The position numbers and the translations under genes were made by a program. Source: JAHRAW01 sp965212085 (lineage in GTDB: Bacteria > Pseudomonadota > Gammaproteobacteria > Arenicellales > Poriferihabitantaceae). Taken from it: a DNA stretch of 64,000 nt. The DNA lies in the NCBI GenBank assembly GCA_965212085.1, contig OZ243042.1, positions 1,922,001 to 1,986,000 of the forward strand, in the 5' to 3' direction. The number at the start of each line of letters is the position of its first letter. Within the stretch, counting starts at the first letter, position 1. Of this stretch, positions 42,873 to 50,969 are shown piece after piece. A model generated the notes under the pieces. The model did no database searches, had not been told where the DNA came from, and saw only the letters and a list, made by a program, of their open reading frames with translations.

Positions 42873-43955
42873 CTACTCAAAAACAATAACATTCCTCAAC
42901 ACCCTGTCCCGCCGCACGTCATCAATGGCTTGATTAATCTCCTCCAGCGGATAGCGATTGGAAATCAACTCATCCAGTTTCAGGCGGCCGTTTTGGTACA
43001 GGGCGATCAACCGCGGGATGTCGACGCGCAGGCGCGTGGAGCCCATTTTGCTGCCGAGAATGCGCTGGCCGGCGTTGGCCATGTCGGTGGCGTCGAAGGA
43101 CACCAGGTCGCCGGTGGGCGGCATGCCGACGATGGTCAGGGTTCCGCCCGGCGCCAGCAATGCCAGGCCCTGCTCGATGGCTTTGGGGCTGCCGGCGGCG
43201 GTGAACACGTATTCAAGGCCGCGTTTGGCGGTGATTTGATCCACGCTTTCGCGGGCGTTGACTTTGGCGGAGTTGATGCGGTGGGTGGCGCCGAAGGTTA
43301 CGGCGATTTCCAGTTTGCGCTCTACGATGTCCACGGCCACCAGCGGAAACGCGCCGGCAAATGCCGCACCCTGCACCGCGTTCAACCCGACGCCGCCGCA
43401 CCCGACCACGCCGGTGGCGGCGTTGGCCGGCAGTTGCGCGGTGTTGACCACCGCCCCGAACCCGGTGATCACGCCGCAGGACAGCAGCGAGGCGACATCG
43501 AAGGGCAGGTCTTCGGGAATCACCGCGACCTGGGACTGGTCGACCACGGTATATTCCGCGAAAGCCCCGGTGCGCAACCCCTGCTTGATCACGACGCCTT
43601 CGCCGTTGTGCATCCGCGCCTCGCGGTCCAGGGGAAAGCGCGTCTCGCAGATGTTCAGCCGGCCATTCTCGCAAGGGCCGCAATGACCGCACGAACGCAG
43701 CAGGGTCACCAGCACCCGCTCCCCGGCCAAGACGCTGTGCACGCCGGGCCCGGTCTCCTCCACCACGCCCGCCGCTTCATGACCGAACACCTGCGGCGGC
43801 CTGCCGCCCCACCCGCCATCGGCGTAGGTGATGTCGGAATGACAAATCGCGCACGCGGCGATTTTCACCCTGACCTCGCCGGCCAGCGGCGGCGCAAGGT
43901 CGAGTTCGTCAATCACCAAAGGCTTGCCGAATTCATAACAGACCGCGGCTTTCAT
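42873..43955 (-). CDS. Zinc-dependent alcohol dehydrogenase
   Basis: This 360-residue medium-chain dehydrogenase of the class III/NAD(P)+ zinc family has catalytic zinc ligands C38 (CAICHSD) and H59-E60 (FGHE). Structural zinc ligands are C89, C92, C95 and C103 (SCGHCGPCENGRLNIC), and the Rossmann turn is VVGCGGVGLNAVQ. The substrate is not evident; formaldehyde adducts, glycerol or amino alcohols are possible. It stands alone, divergent from the malonate operon. Confidence 0.87.
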   Translation of the reverse strand: MKAAVCYEFGKPLVIDELDLAPPLAGEVRVKIAACAICHSDITYADGGWGGRPPQVFGHEAAGVVEETGPGVHSVLAGERVLVTLLRSCGHCGPCENGRLNICETRFPLDREARMHNGEGVVIKQGLRTGAFAEYTVVDQSQVAVIPEDLPFDVASLLSCGVITGFGAVVNTAQLPANAATGVVGCGGVGLNAVQGAAFAGAFPLVAVDIVERKLEIAVTFGATHRINSAKVNARESVDQITAKRGLEYVFTAAGSPKAIEQGLALLAPGGTLTIVGMPPTGDLVSFDATDMANAGQRILGSKMGSTRLRVDIPRLIALYQNGRLKLDELISNRYPLEEINQAIDDVRRDRVLRNVIVFE

Positions 43956-44164
43956 GTTGATTCCTCAAATGGATGCTGATGCGGGGGTGGCGGGTTGTTC
44001 CCGATATTATAGTGTCGGCGGTTGCGGGGAAAAAAACAAGAGACGAAGCCCGCCGCCCCGGAAGCGGTATCCGAAGCGCGAACCGGTATCGTTTCAGCGT
44101 TGGCATCTGTTACCATATTCAGTTGCCCGTTTCACGAATCCCACGCATTGTACCGGCCCGCAAA

Positions 44165-45499
44165 ATGAGAACCCCCCGCCTCCTCAACGACCTGTTTTCA
44201 CGCATCGCCGAAGTCGGGCATTCGCTGGTTTCTTCCGATGCATCCGAGGAAGGTCTCGGCGACTTGTGCGAGGCTTTGTTGTCCGGGCGCGGCGAGGCTA
44301 CCGGGCTTGCGCTGGCCGGGGAAATTTTCGAGCGTTACGCGGGGTTGGACACGGCGGACAAGCGCGCGTTCTTCTTTGAGGCGGCGCGGCGTTTCGGCGT
44401 GGACGAAGATGCGCTGGAGGAAGCGCTCGCGGCCTGGCGGGAAGCGGACGGCGCGGGTGCGGGCGAGATGGACCGGCGCATGATTCACTTCGCCAGCGAG
44501 CCGCGCAGTCAGGAACTGATCCGGCGTCTGAACCGCGTCCCCGGCGGGACGCGGGCGTTGGTGGCCATGCGCGCCGATTTGCTGGCGGCGGCGGAAGAGG
44601 ACGCCGGCCTGAAACAACTGGATACCGATTTCCGGCACTTGCTGGCCTCGTGGTTCAACCGCGGCTTTCTGGAGTTGCGCCGCATTGACTGGTCGAGTTC
44701 CGCGGAAATTCTTGAAAAAATTATCGCCTACGAAGCGGTGCACGCCATTGACGGCTGGGACGATCTGCGCCTGCGGGTCGCGGCCCCGGACAGGCGGTTG
44801 TATGCGTTCTTTCATCCGGCGCTCGCCGATGAGCCGCTGATATTTGTCGAAGTGGCGCTGACCAACGAGACGCCGGTTGCCATCGGCCCGATCCTCGCGC
44901 GGGAACGCGCAACGCTGGATCCGAACGCCGCCGGCGTGGCGGTGTTTTACTCCATCTCCAACTGCCAGGCCGGGCTGCGCGGCGTCTCGTTCGGCAGCTT
45001 CCTGATCAAGCAGGTGGTCGAGGAACTGCAAGCCGAGTTCAAGGCGCTCAAGACTTTTGTTACGCTGTCGCCGGTTCCGGGTTTGCGGCGCTGGGTGGTT
45101 GCCGAATGTGGGCGTGGTGAGCGTGGTGAAGGGAGCGTTTTGAACGACAAGCAGCGCGCTTTTTTGACGGCGTTGGACTCCGCCGACACCGACAACACTG
45201 GCGACACCGCGAACACCGGCGTCCTCCTCGAAGTAACGGCGCGTTACTTGCTCGAAGCCCGAACCAAGCACGGCGATCCGTTCGACCGGGTGGCGCGTTT
45301 CCACCTCGGCAACGGCGCGCGCCTTGAATGGATCAACGTCAACGCCGACCGCAGCGCGCGCGGCATCGGCAACTCCTGGGGCGTGATGGTCAACTACCTG
45401 TACGACCTCGGCGCCATTGAACGCAACCACGAGGCGTTCGCCAACCACGGCGCAATCATCTGCGCGTCCGGCGTGAGACGGTTGCTGAAGAAAAGTTGA
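44165..45499 (+). CDS. Malonyl-CoA decarboxylase
   Basis: This 444-residue enzyme converts malonyl-CoA to acetyl-CoA and CO2. It shows the helical N-terminal domain and the GNAT-like catalytic domain with NCQAGLRGVSFGSFLIKQVV (catalytic serine), LSPVPGLRRWV and, near the end, NSWGVMVNYLYDLGAIERNHEAF. ATG 44165 is taken as start; upstream in-frame codons lack family similarity. Two microsatellite patches (about 45111-45130 and 45168-45225) lie between the catalytic motifs. The stop overlaps the matB start (TGATG). Confidence 0.9.
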   Translation: MRTPRLLNDLFSRIAEVGHSLVSSDASEEGLGDLCEALLSGRGEATGLALAGEIFERYAGLDTADKRAFFFEAARRFGVDEDALEEALAAWREADGAGAGEMDRRMIHFASEPRSQELIRRLNRVPGGTRALVAMRADLLAAAEEDAGLKQLDTDFRHLLASWFNRGFLELRRIDWSSSAEILEKIIAYEAVHAIDGWDDLRLRVAAPDRRLYAFFHPALADEPLIFVEVALTNETPVAIGPILARERATLDPNAAGVAVFYSISNCQAGLRGVSFGSFLIKQVVEELQAEFKALKTFVTLSPVPGLRRWVVAECGRGERGEGSVLNDKQRAFLTALDSADTDNTGDTANTGVLLEVTARYLLEARTKHGDPFDRVARFHLGNGARLEWINVNADRSARGIGNSWGVMVNYLYDLGAIERNHEAFANHGAIICASGVRRLLKKS

Positions 45500-47040
45500 T
45501 GAAGCAGGGTATGTACGGCGCCAACCATCTCGCCGCCCGCCTGCGCGCCGCTTCCATCGGGCGCGAGCAGGCGCGCTTCGCCGAACTGGCGGACGGCGGC
45601 GGCGTTTCCTGCGGCGCGATGTTTGAAGCCGCCGAGCGCATCGCCTCGGTGCTGGCGGCGGCCGGTGTAAAGCCGGGTGACCGAGTCGCGGCGCAGGTTG
45701 AAAAGTCGCTGGAAGCCGTGCAGTTGTACCTCGGCACGCTGCTGGCGGGCGGCGTATTCCTGCCCTTCAACCCCGCCTACACGGCGGCGGAGATGGCGTA
45801 TTTTCTCGGTGATTCGGAACCGTCGGTATTAGTCTGCGACCCGGACAAAATGGATGCGCTGGGCGCCATTGCCGGGGGCGGGGGTGCCGGCGCCGGCATC
45901 GGCGCATGCTTCTCGCTGGCCGCCGACGGTTCGGGTACGCTGAGCGAAGCCGCCGCCGCCGAGACACACGGATTTGACGCGGTGCCCCGTGGCAAAGACG
46001 ACCTCGCGGCGATCTTGTACACCTCCGGCACCACCGGCCGCTCCAAAGGCGCGATGTTGAGCCACGGCAACCTCGCCGCCAACGCGCGCACGGTCAAAGA
46101 CTGCTGGCGCTTTTCCGATGCCGACGTGTTGATTCACGCGCTGCCGATCTTCCACACCCACGGCTTGTTTGTCGCGGTTCACGTCGCGCTCATGGCGGGC
46201 GCGTCTTTGATCTTCCTGCCCAGGTTCGACGCCGACGAGATCGTCTCTGCCATGCGCCGCGCCACGGTATTGATGGGCGTGCCGACCTACTATGCGCGAT
46301 TGCTCAACCATCCCGCCCTGAACAAAAACGCCGCCGCCATGCGCCTGTTCCTATCAGGCTCAGCACCGCTGCCGGCGGAGACCCACCACCAATGGCGCAG
46401 CGCAACCGGCCACGCCATCCTTGAACGCTACGGCCTGACCGAAACCGGCATGAACACATCAAACCCCTACCACGACGAACGGCGCGCCGGCACGGTCGGC
46501 TTCCCGCTGCCGGGCGTGGAAATGCGAATCACCGACCCCGCCACCAACGCGGAGTTGCCCCGTGGCGAAGTCGGCGTCATCCAGGTGCGCGGGCCGAACG
46601 TGTTCCGGGGCTACTGGCGCAACCCCGAAAAAACCCGCGAAGAACTGCGCGAAGACGGATTTTTTATCACCGGCGATTTGGGTAGGGTGGACGAACGCGG
46701 CTACACCACCATCGTCGGCCGCACCGGCGACCTGATTATTACCGGCGGCTACAACGTGTACCCCAGAGAAATTGAAAATCTCATTGACGACATCAAAGGT
46801 GTCAAAGAATCCGCAGTAATCGGACTCCCGCATCCCGACTTCGGCGAATGCGTCGTCGCGGTGATTGTCCGCGACCCCGATGCCGACCTCAAAGAAGCCA
46901 ATATACGCGCAACCCTCAAAGAAAAACTGGCCGGGTTTAAACAGCCGAACCAGTTTTTTTTCGCCGCAGAACTCCCGCGCAACGCCATGGGGAAGGTGCG
47001 GAAAAATGTTTTGCGGGAGTTGTACAATAGCGCGATATGA
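45499..47040 (+). CDS. matB: Malonyl-CoA synthetase
   Basis: This 513-residue AMP-forming acyl-CoA ligase shows YTSGTTGRSKGAMLSH, ERYGLTETGM and the hinge and catalytic lysine regions GDLGRVDERGYTTIVGR and PRNAMGKVRKN. Fusion of the start to the malonyl-CoA decarboxylase stop indicates a malonate-to-acetyl-CoA operon as in matABC clusters; no matC transporter is in view. It starts at ATG 45499. Confidence 0.87.
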   Translation: MKQGMYGANHLAARLRAASIGREQARFAELADGGGVSCGAMFEAAERIASVLAAAGVKPGDRVAAQVEKSLEAVQLYLGTLLAGGVFLPFNPAYTAAEMAYFLGDSEPSVLVCDPDKMDALGAIAGGGGAGAGIGACFSLAADGSGTLSEAAAAETHGFDAVPRGKDDLAAILYTSGTTGRSKGAMLSHGNLAANARTVKDCWRFSDADVLIHALPIFHTHGLFVAVHVALMAGASLIFLPRFDADEIVSAMRRATVLMGVPTYYARLLNHPALNKNAAAMRLFLSGSAPLPAETHHQWRSATGHAILERYGLTETGMNTSNPYHDERRAGTVGFPLPGVEMRITDPATNAELPRGEVGVIQVRGPNVFRGYWRNPEKTREELREDGFFITGDLGRVDERGYTTIVGRTGDLIITGGYNVYPREIENLIDDIKGVKESAVIGLPHPDFGECVVAVIVRDPDADLKEANIRATLKEKLAGFKQPNQFFFAAELPRNAMGKVRKNVLRELYNSAI

Positions 47041-47077
47041 GCGGGGTAATCAACCTTCTTTCTGATCGTTTATTCAA

Positions 47078-47557
47078 ATGAACACGATCAACCAAATTCG
47101 CACGACCGAAAAAAACCTTGCTAAATTCAAGCAGGTGCTTTTGTACGTGCTACATGAGGTTGGCGACAAGCCGAATGTCGGCGAGGCGGTGCTTCACAAA
47201 CTTCTTTACTTCATTGATTTCGATTATTACGAGAAGTTTGAAGAAAATTTAATGGGGGCCACCTACATCAAAGATCATCACGGACCTGTTTCGATGGAAT
47301 TGGGTTCAGTTATCGCCGATATAAAGAAACATAGCCCGGTGAAACGCCCGCAACTGGATTTGCTCTCGGTGCGCGAAATCAAGCACATTGATGACGTGCT
47401 GGCGCGCCTTTCGGATAAAAACGCCAAAGAAATGGACGACTATTCCCGTGAAGACATTCCCTGGAAGTCCGCACGGGATGGCAAGCCTCTTTCTTACGAA
47501 AGCGTCTTTTACCGCGATGAAAGATATTCCGTAAGAAATTATGGCGATGAAATTTAA
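47078..47557 (+). CDS. Panacea (SocA/DUF4065) domain antitoxin-like protein
   Basis: This 159-residue protein matches the Panacea/DUF4065 domain: LHKLLYFIDFDYYEKF, then ATYIKDHHGPVS, and near the end PLSYESVFYRDERYS. Panacea proteins serve as antitoxins for very different partner toxins, or as proteolytic adaptors like SocA. No toxin-sized frame lies within 500 bp on either side: matB is upstream and only repeats are downstream. It therefore appears to be an orphan, or its partner is remote. The sequence is AT-richer than matB. Confidence 0.78.
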   Translation: MNTINQIRTTEKNLAKFKQVLLYVLHEVGDKPNVGEAVLHKLLYFIDFDYYEKFEENLMGATYIKDHHGPVSMELGSVIADIKKHSPVKRPQLDLLSVREIKHIDDVLARLSDKNAKEMDDYSREDIPWKSARDGKPLSYESVFYRDERYSVRNYGDEI

Positions 47558-47681
47558 CGGATCGCAAAAAACATCGACAACAACCCGTTCACCCATACTC
47601 CGAAAAAATCAAATCCTAATCCAGCCAAGTAGGCCCGGTTTCGTCCAATGCATATTGAATCAAACCGGCGGTGGTTCGTAA

Positions 47682-47754
47682 CTGGATTCCCGAGTACGCA
47701 AGTGTTCGTAAGCCGCTTGCGCGGCAACGGACACTAACGCTCGAGAATGACGGC
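47682..47754 (+). repeat. Repeat family A, copy A3
   Basis: 73-bp copy, nearly identical to A1, with two substitutions. Confidence 0.85.
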
Positions 47755-47785
47755 TGAGGGTACGCGAGTGTATCGGTTGGGCGGT

Positions 47786-47809
47786 AGGGACAGGTCGCGA
47801 CCTGTCCTG
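47786..47809. repeat. Palindromic repeat E, copy E3
   Basis: Palindrome ggacaggtcgcgacctgtcc. Confidence 0.7.
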
Positions 47810-47856
47810 TTTGTCAGTGAATTAGTGAACCCATACAATTCCCGCCGCACCTCGCC

Positions 47857-47987
47857 GTCATTCCCGAACGATAGAAAAATAGGGAGCGATAGCGACCATA
47901 TTTTTCATCGTGTCGGGACAATTTTGCCGGGAGCAAAATTGCGCGTAGCCCGAAGGGCGAGTATCAGGGATGATACGAGCAATCCAG
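47857..47987 (+). repeat. Repeat family B, copy B5, interrupted by D2
   Basis: The copy begins gtcattcccgaacgat and proceeds normally to gtcggga. The final aatccag appears only at 47981-47987, after 63-65 bases of repeat D. Confidence 0.75.
47918..47981 (+). repeat. Repeat family D, copy D2, nested in B5
   Basis: Second copy of D, opposite in orientation to D1, lying between cggga and aatccag of the right end of B5. Confidence 0.7.
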
Positions 47988-48036
47988 TACCGGCGGGTAA
48001 GCCGGTCAGGTAGTGGCTAACACTGTCGGCTGAACG

Positions 48037-48112
48037 CTGGATTCCCGAGAGCGCCAAGTGTCCGTAAGCCGCTAACGCGGCAACGGACACTAACGCTCGG
48101 GAATGACGGCAG
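48037..48112 (+). repeat. Repeat family A, copy A4
   Basis: 76-bp copy with the interior variant gagcgccaagtgtccgtaag also seen in A2. Confidence 0.85.
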
Positions 48113-48160
48113 AGGCGTAAGGACGGGCAAAGGAAGCGACGAAACACCGCCCTCCGAACG

Positions 48161-48195
48161 CTGGATTCCCGCTAAAATCCTGCGGGAATGACAGC
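48161..48195 (+). repeat. Minimal A/B-type element
   Basis: 35 bp keeping only the shared ends (ctggattcccg and cgggaatgac) around ctaaaatcctg. With A3, E3, B5/D2 and A4 it fills the 680-bp gap after the Panacea gene; no gene is seen there. Confidence 0.65.
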
Positions 48196-48237
48196 AAGTC
48201 AGCGGCTACCACCACCGGTTTGACGCTCGCACACCTG

Positions 48238-48645
48238 TTACCCACCCGTACAATCACTGCTGGTTACACGGCAACCCTGCCCCCGGCCATTACACTCATT
48301 CACCGCCCTGGTCTCCGCATCGTTGCGAGACGCGTGTCCGGCGCCCCATCCACCGGCGCCGTCGCTGCCCTTTGCAATAGCCGCGCATCCCTTGCCCCTG
48401 AAGCGGTATGTAACGGAGCAGTTGCCCCTGTTTCTGCGGTTGCACTCGTTGAGCGCGCTAACATCGGCATTGTGCAGTGATGGGTGGCCGAGTCCATAAC
48501 CAAAAGCCCAGCCATTGCTGCCGCGCACTTCGGCGACGGATGAGTAAGATTGTTCGGCTGTTGCGATGCCCGTGGACAGGGCGAGCGTGGAAAGTACGGC
48601 GAGTGCGTGTGCAGCCGTGCGAAAGGGTTTTTGGTGGTGTTTCAT
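48238..48645 (-). CDS. Secreted DUF4189 protein
   Basis: This 135-residue precursor has a signal peptide (residues about 8-31, ending GIATAEQ) and two DUF4189-like modules. The first is GWAFGYGLGHPSLHNADVSA-type followed by NEC; the second is GWGAGHASRNDAETRAVNEC. Six cysteines remain after export, suggesting three disulfides. The function of DUF4189 is unknown. The ATG lies inside a partial copy of repeat B (48640-48661), so its upstream region derives from a repeat. Confidence 0.8.
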   Translation of the reverse strand: MKHHQKPFRTAAHALAVLSTLALSTGIATAEQSYSSVAEVRGSNGWAFGYGLGHPSLHNADVSALNECNRRNRGNCSVTYRFRGKGCAAIAKGSDGAGGWGAGHASRNDAETRAVNECNGRGQGCRVTSSDCTGG

Positions 48646-48661
48646 CGTATTGGGAATCCAG
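48640..48661 (+). repeat. Partial repeat B at the start of the DUF4189 gene
   Basis: tttcatcgtattgggaatcc followed by ag, identical to the right end of B2 except for one base. The tttcat is the reverse complement of the gene's ATGAAA. Confidence 0.6.
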
Positions 48662-48717
48662 TTGTTGATTGGGAAATAAACGAGATATTCTAAGGTGCCT
48701 TTGTACGTGGTTTAATT

Positions 48718-49392
48718 TTACTCGCATGTAGACTCACACGAAAGTACATTTCTTGCGCCTAAGAGTGTTTTAAACTCCCTTCTGCCATCGCACGTGTTAG
48801 CATTCACGACATTGGAAACCAAACAAAGAGTTGCAAAGGTTCCGAGTACATAAAGAGCAGGGATAAGGAGAGGGAATGGATCATCACTTACACTAATTAC
48901 ACTATCCTCCGAAGTTATAAGCATCCGGTTAAGGCCGTAGTCGGGATGTGTACGCACAGTTTTGGGAAATGTTGTTTGCTTTTCGTTTGGCCCATTAATA
49001 GTTATTGGTTCATTGTCAAGGCTAATTTGGTAACCCGAGTTTTGATCCATGATCGCTCTCACAAGATTACTTGATATATTTAAGGTAACAGGTGTCGTTC
49101 CTCCTGATGGATTCCACGATGCTCCTCTGAGTATTAGTGGATCTCCAGCACTAGTATCGCCTACCGCATCCAAACTAATAAAGGTGAGAGTCCCATTTAC
49201 AAAATACAAGGAGTCAAATAATGCAAAGTTATCTTGCCTTTCTTGGTTACCAGCATTTGCCGTAGTGAAGGTAAATAAAATTAGCAAAGTAAATATTTTT
49301 TTCATCAAACTTCCGGTAACGCCCGACAACAGAGTAACAGGAACGGCGGCGGGGAGGATTTTGATGAAATCTCGTTTAGTAATGTTTGACAT
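48718..49392 (-). CDS. Exported protein of unknown function with two export-signal-like segments
   Basis: This 224-residue frame matches no family I recognise. From ATG 49392 (GAGG 8 nt upstream) it opens with TKRDFIKILPAAVPVTLLSG, similar to a Tat-type signal with KR in place of RR. A second in-frame ATG at 49305, with GGAAG upstream, begins a normal Sec signal (KKIFTLLILFTFTTANA). Either start is plausible; the shorter gives 195 residues. The body is beta-rich, with a hydrophobic segment (LLIPALYVLGTFATLCLVS) and a Cys-containing C-terminus (LSCESTCE). The gene is clearly AT-rich compared with the backbone. Confidence 0.6.
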   Translation of the reverse strand: MSNITKRDFIKILPAAVPVTLLSGVTGSLMKKIFTLLILFTFTTANAGNQERQDNFALFDSLYFVNGTLTFISLDAVGDTSAGDPLILRGASWNPSGGTTPVTLNISSNLVRAIMDQNSGYQISLDNEPITINGPNEKQTTFPKTVRTHPDYGLNRMLITSEDSVISVSDDPFPLLIPALYVLGTFATLCLVSNVVNANTCDGRREFKTLLGARNVLSCESTCE

Positions 49393-49504
49393 GATATTTA
49401 CCTCGTGGTTATGAAAGATGAAATTTTCCCTTTGCAACAGATAAAGTCGCGACGAGCATAAGTCGGTAGATTTTCTTTTTCATGGTGGTTCTCCGTGTGG
49501 TTGT

Positions 49505-50194
49505 TTATTCTATATCTATAACATCTACTATGTGATCAATTTCCTCTCGGAGAGATATCTGCGATATAATGCCATCTTCTGAATTTGAAACAAAGAGGTC
49601 GTCATTTTGGGAGTCTCCTTCTATAAGTTTTTTCGTTTTTATTGCTTCGTTTAGGTCATTATGACAACGCCATATTCGTTCTTTATTCCCTTTGATTATG
49701 TTGCTAACAATTATTGGATATTCTCCACCAACTTTTATGTATTCTCCATCTCTTAGAGGCATAACTATGCACATCGCGTAATACGACCCCTCATTTGCTC
49801 CATTTTCTTTTAGTAGCTTTATACTTTCTCTGTCTTTAAAACTAATTGCAATGGTCATTGCACTTTCATCATGAGCTGATATTGCATTAACATCTGCTCC
49901 GTGTTCTATTAGTAATCTCATTATCTTTTCAGTTCGGCGCGAAGGCCAATTTCGGCTCGTAGCCGCCATTAATAATGTTGTCTGACCAATAGCTGCATTG
50001 GGATTAAGTCCCTCATTTAAGAGTTTTTTTAATGTATAGAACCTTCCACGTATCACTGCTAGCCCACCTTCCTCTTCCATAGTCATAGCCGCTTCTGCGT
50101 TTTTTATTAGGCTGTAATCACTGGGCGCAATCAATATGGAAACGCACAATCCAAGTACTGCTGCTGTGATTGTCTTCATTATTCGTGTATTCAT
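49505..50194 (-). CDS. Exported ankyrin-repeat protein
   Basis: This 229-residue precursor has an N-terminal signal or anchor (ITAAVLGLCVSILIAPS) and at least two ankyrin repeats: TTLLMAATSRN with MRLLIEHGADVNA, and SAMTIAISFKDRESIKLLKENGAN. An acidic C-terminal part of unknown fold follows. ATG 50194 is chosen because GGTGA lies 6 nt upstream; the frame extends further without a start signal. Exported ankyrin proteins often mediate protein contacts in host-associated bacteria, but no partner is visible. AT-rich, same strand as its neighbours. Confidence 0.75.
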   Translation of the reverse strand: MNTRIMKTITAAVLGLCVSILIAPSDYSLIKNAEAAMTMEEEGGLAVIRGRFYTLKKLLNEGLNPNAAIGQTTLLMAATSRNWPSRRTEKIMRLLIEHGADVNAISAHDESAMTIAISFKDRESIKLLKENGANEGSYYAMCIVMPLRDGEYIKVGGEYPIIVSNIIKGNKERIWRCHNDLNEAIKTKKLIEGDSQNDDLFVSNSEDGIISQISLREEIDHIVDVIDIE

Positions 50195-50243
50195 TAAATT
50201 CACCATAAAGTTAGAGTGTTGGAAAAAACAAAACATCACCGAA

Positions 50244-50969
50244 TCATTTCGCCGTAACCACAATGCGCGCCCGTGAACCGGCCCCGCCGCGGTGCCGCCA
50301 GGACTGAGTTTTGGAAGTAACGCCTTCAACCCGGACCTCGCCGGTGTTCACGTCCCGGTGGGAGCAATTTCCCTTGCGGCCGGTGCCGTTGATGGCGAAC
50401 AACTCTATGACATAGTCGCGCCCGGCCTCGGCCTTGAAATCGTCGCAGTCCCAGTCGTTGTCAATCTCGCCGGAAAAAATGCGGCTGCCGCCCACGCTCA
50501 CGCGCACCTTGTCGCCGTCTTCACATTCATGGTCGCGCACGCAGATTTCCAACTCCGATTCATCGCCGTCAATGGTTATGTGGAAATCCTGAAGGGGTTG
50601 GTTGCTGAAATTATCCGGCGACCAGTTGGTTCGGATTACGCCGCCGCCATACAAGTCGCGGCTTTCGTCATCGCGAATTTTGTTGTCCATATCGCGGGAT
50701 GCGTCCCGCGCGGTGTCTTCAAAAAAGCAATACTTGTCAATTCCATTGAAATCGTATTCCGCCTCCAGATAATCCCTGAATTTATTGGTGTAGCCGATGG
50801 TGAAGGAATAATCGCCGAGGAACACCGCCGTATAAAAGATCCGCCGCTCGGGGTCTGCGCTGGAGAACTCCTCGAAAGTGCAAAAGATGTGGTCATCGTC
50901 GGCGGCTAGGGACGGCAACGGGGCCGCCAGCAGGATGGCGGCGGCAAGGGCAAAAAAGGCGGTTTTCAT
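50244..50969 (-). CDS. Periplasmic or secreted protein of unknown function
   Basis: This 241-residue precursor has a clear Sec signal (KTAFFALAAAILLAAPLPSLA) and GAGG 9-10 nt before ATG 50969. The mature part is acidic and holds six cysteines (in HIFC, DKYC, LEIC, DHEC, DWDC, GNC), suggesting three disulfides. The frame extends upstream through a terminator hairpin and is not coding there. No family is recognised. It ends with a basic stretch (HRGGAGSRARIVVTAK). Composition is GC-rich like the backbone, unlike the two genes to its left. Confidence 0.72.
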   Translation of the reverse strand: MKTAFFALAAAILLAAPLPSLAADDDHIFCTFEEFSSADPERRIFYTAVFLGDYSFTIGYTNKFRDYLEAEYDFNGIDKYCFFEDTARDASRDMDNKIRDDESRDLYGGGVIRTNWSPDNFSNQPLQDFHITIDGDESELEICVRDHECEDGDKVRVSVGGSRIFSGEIDNDWDCDDFKAEAGRDYVIELFAINGTGRKGNCSHRDVNTGEVRVEGVTSKTQSWRHRGGAGSRARIVVTAK

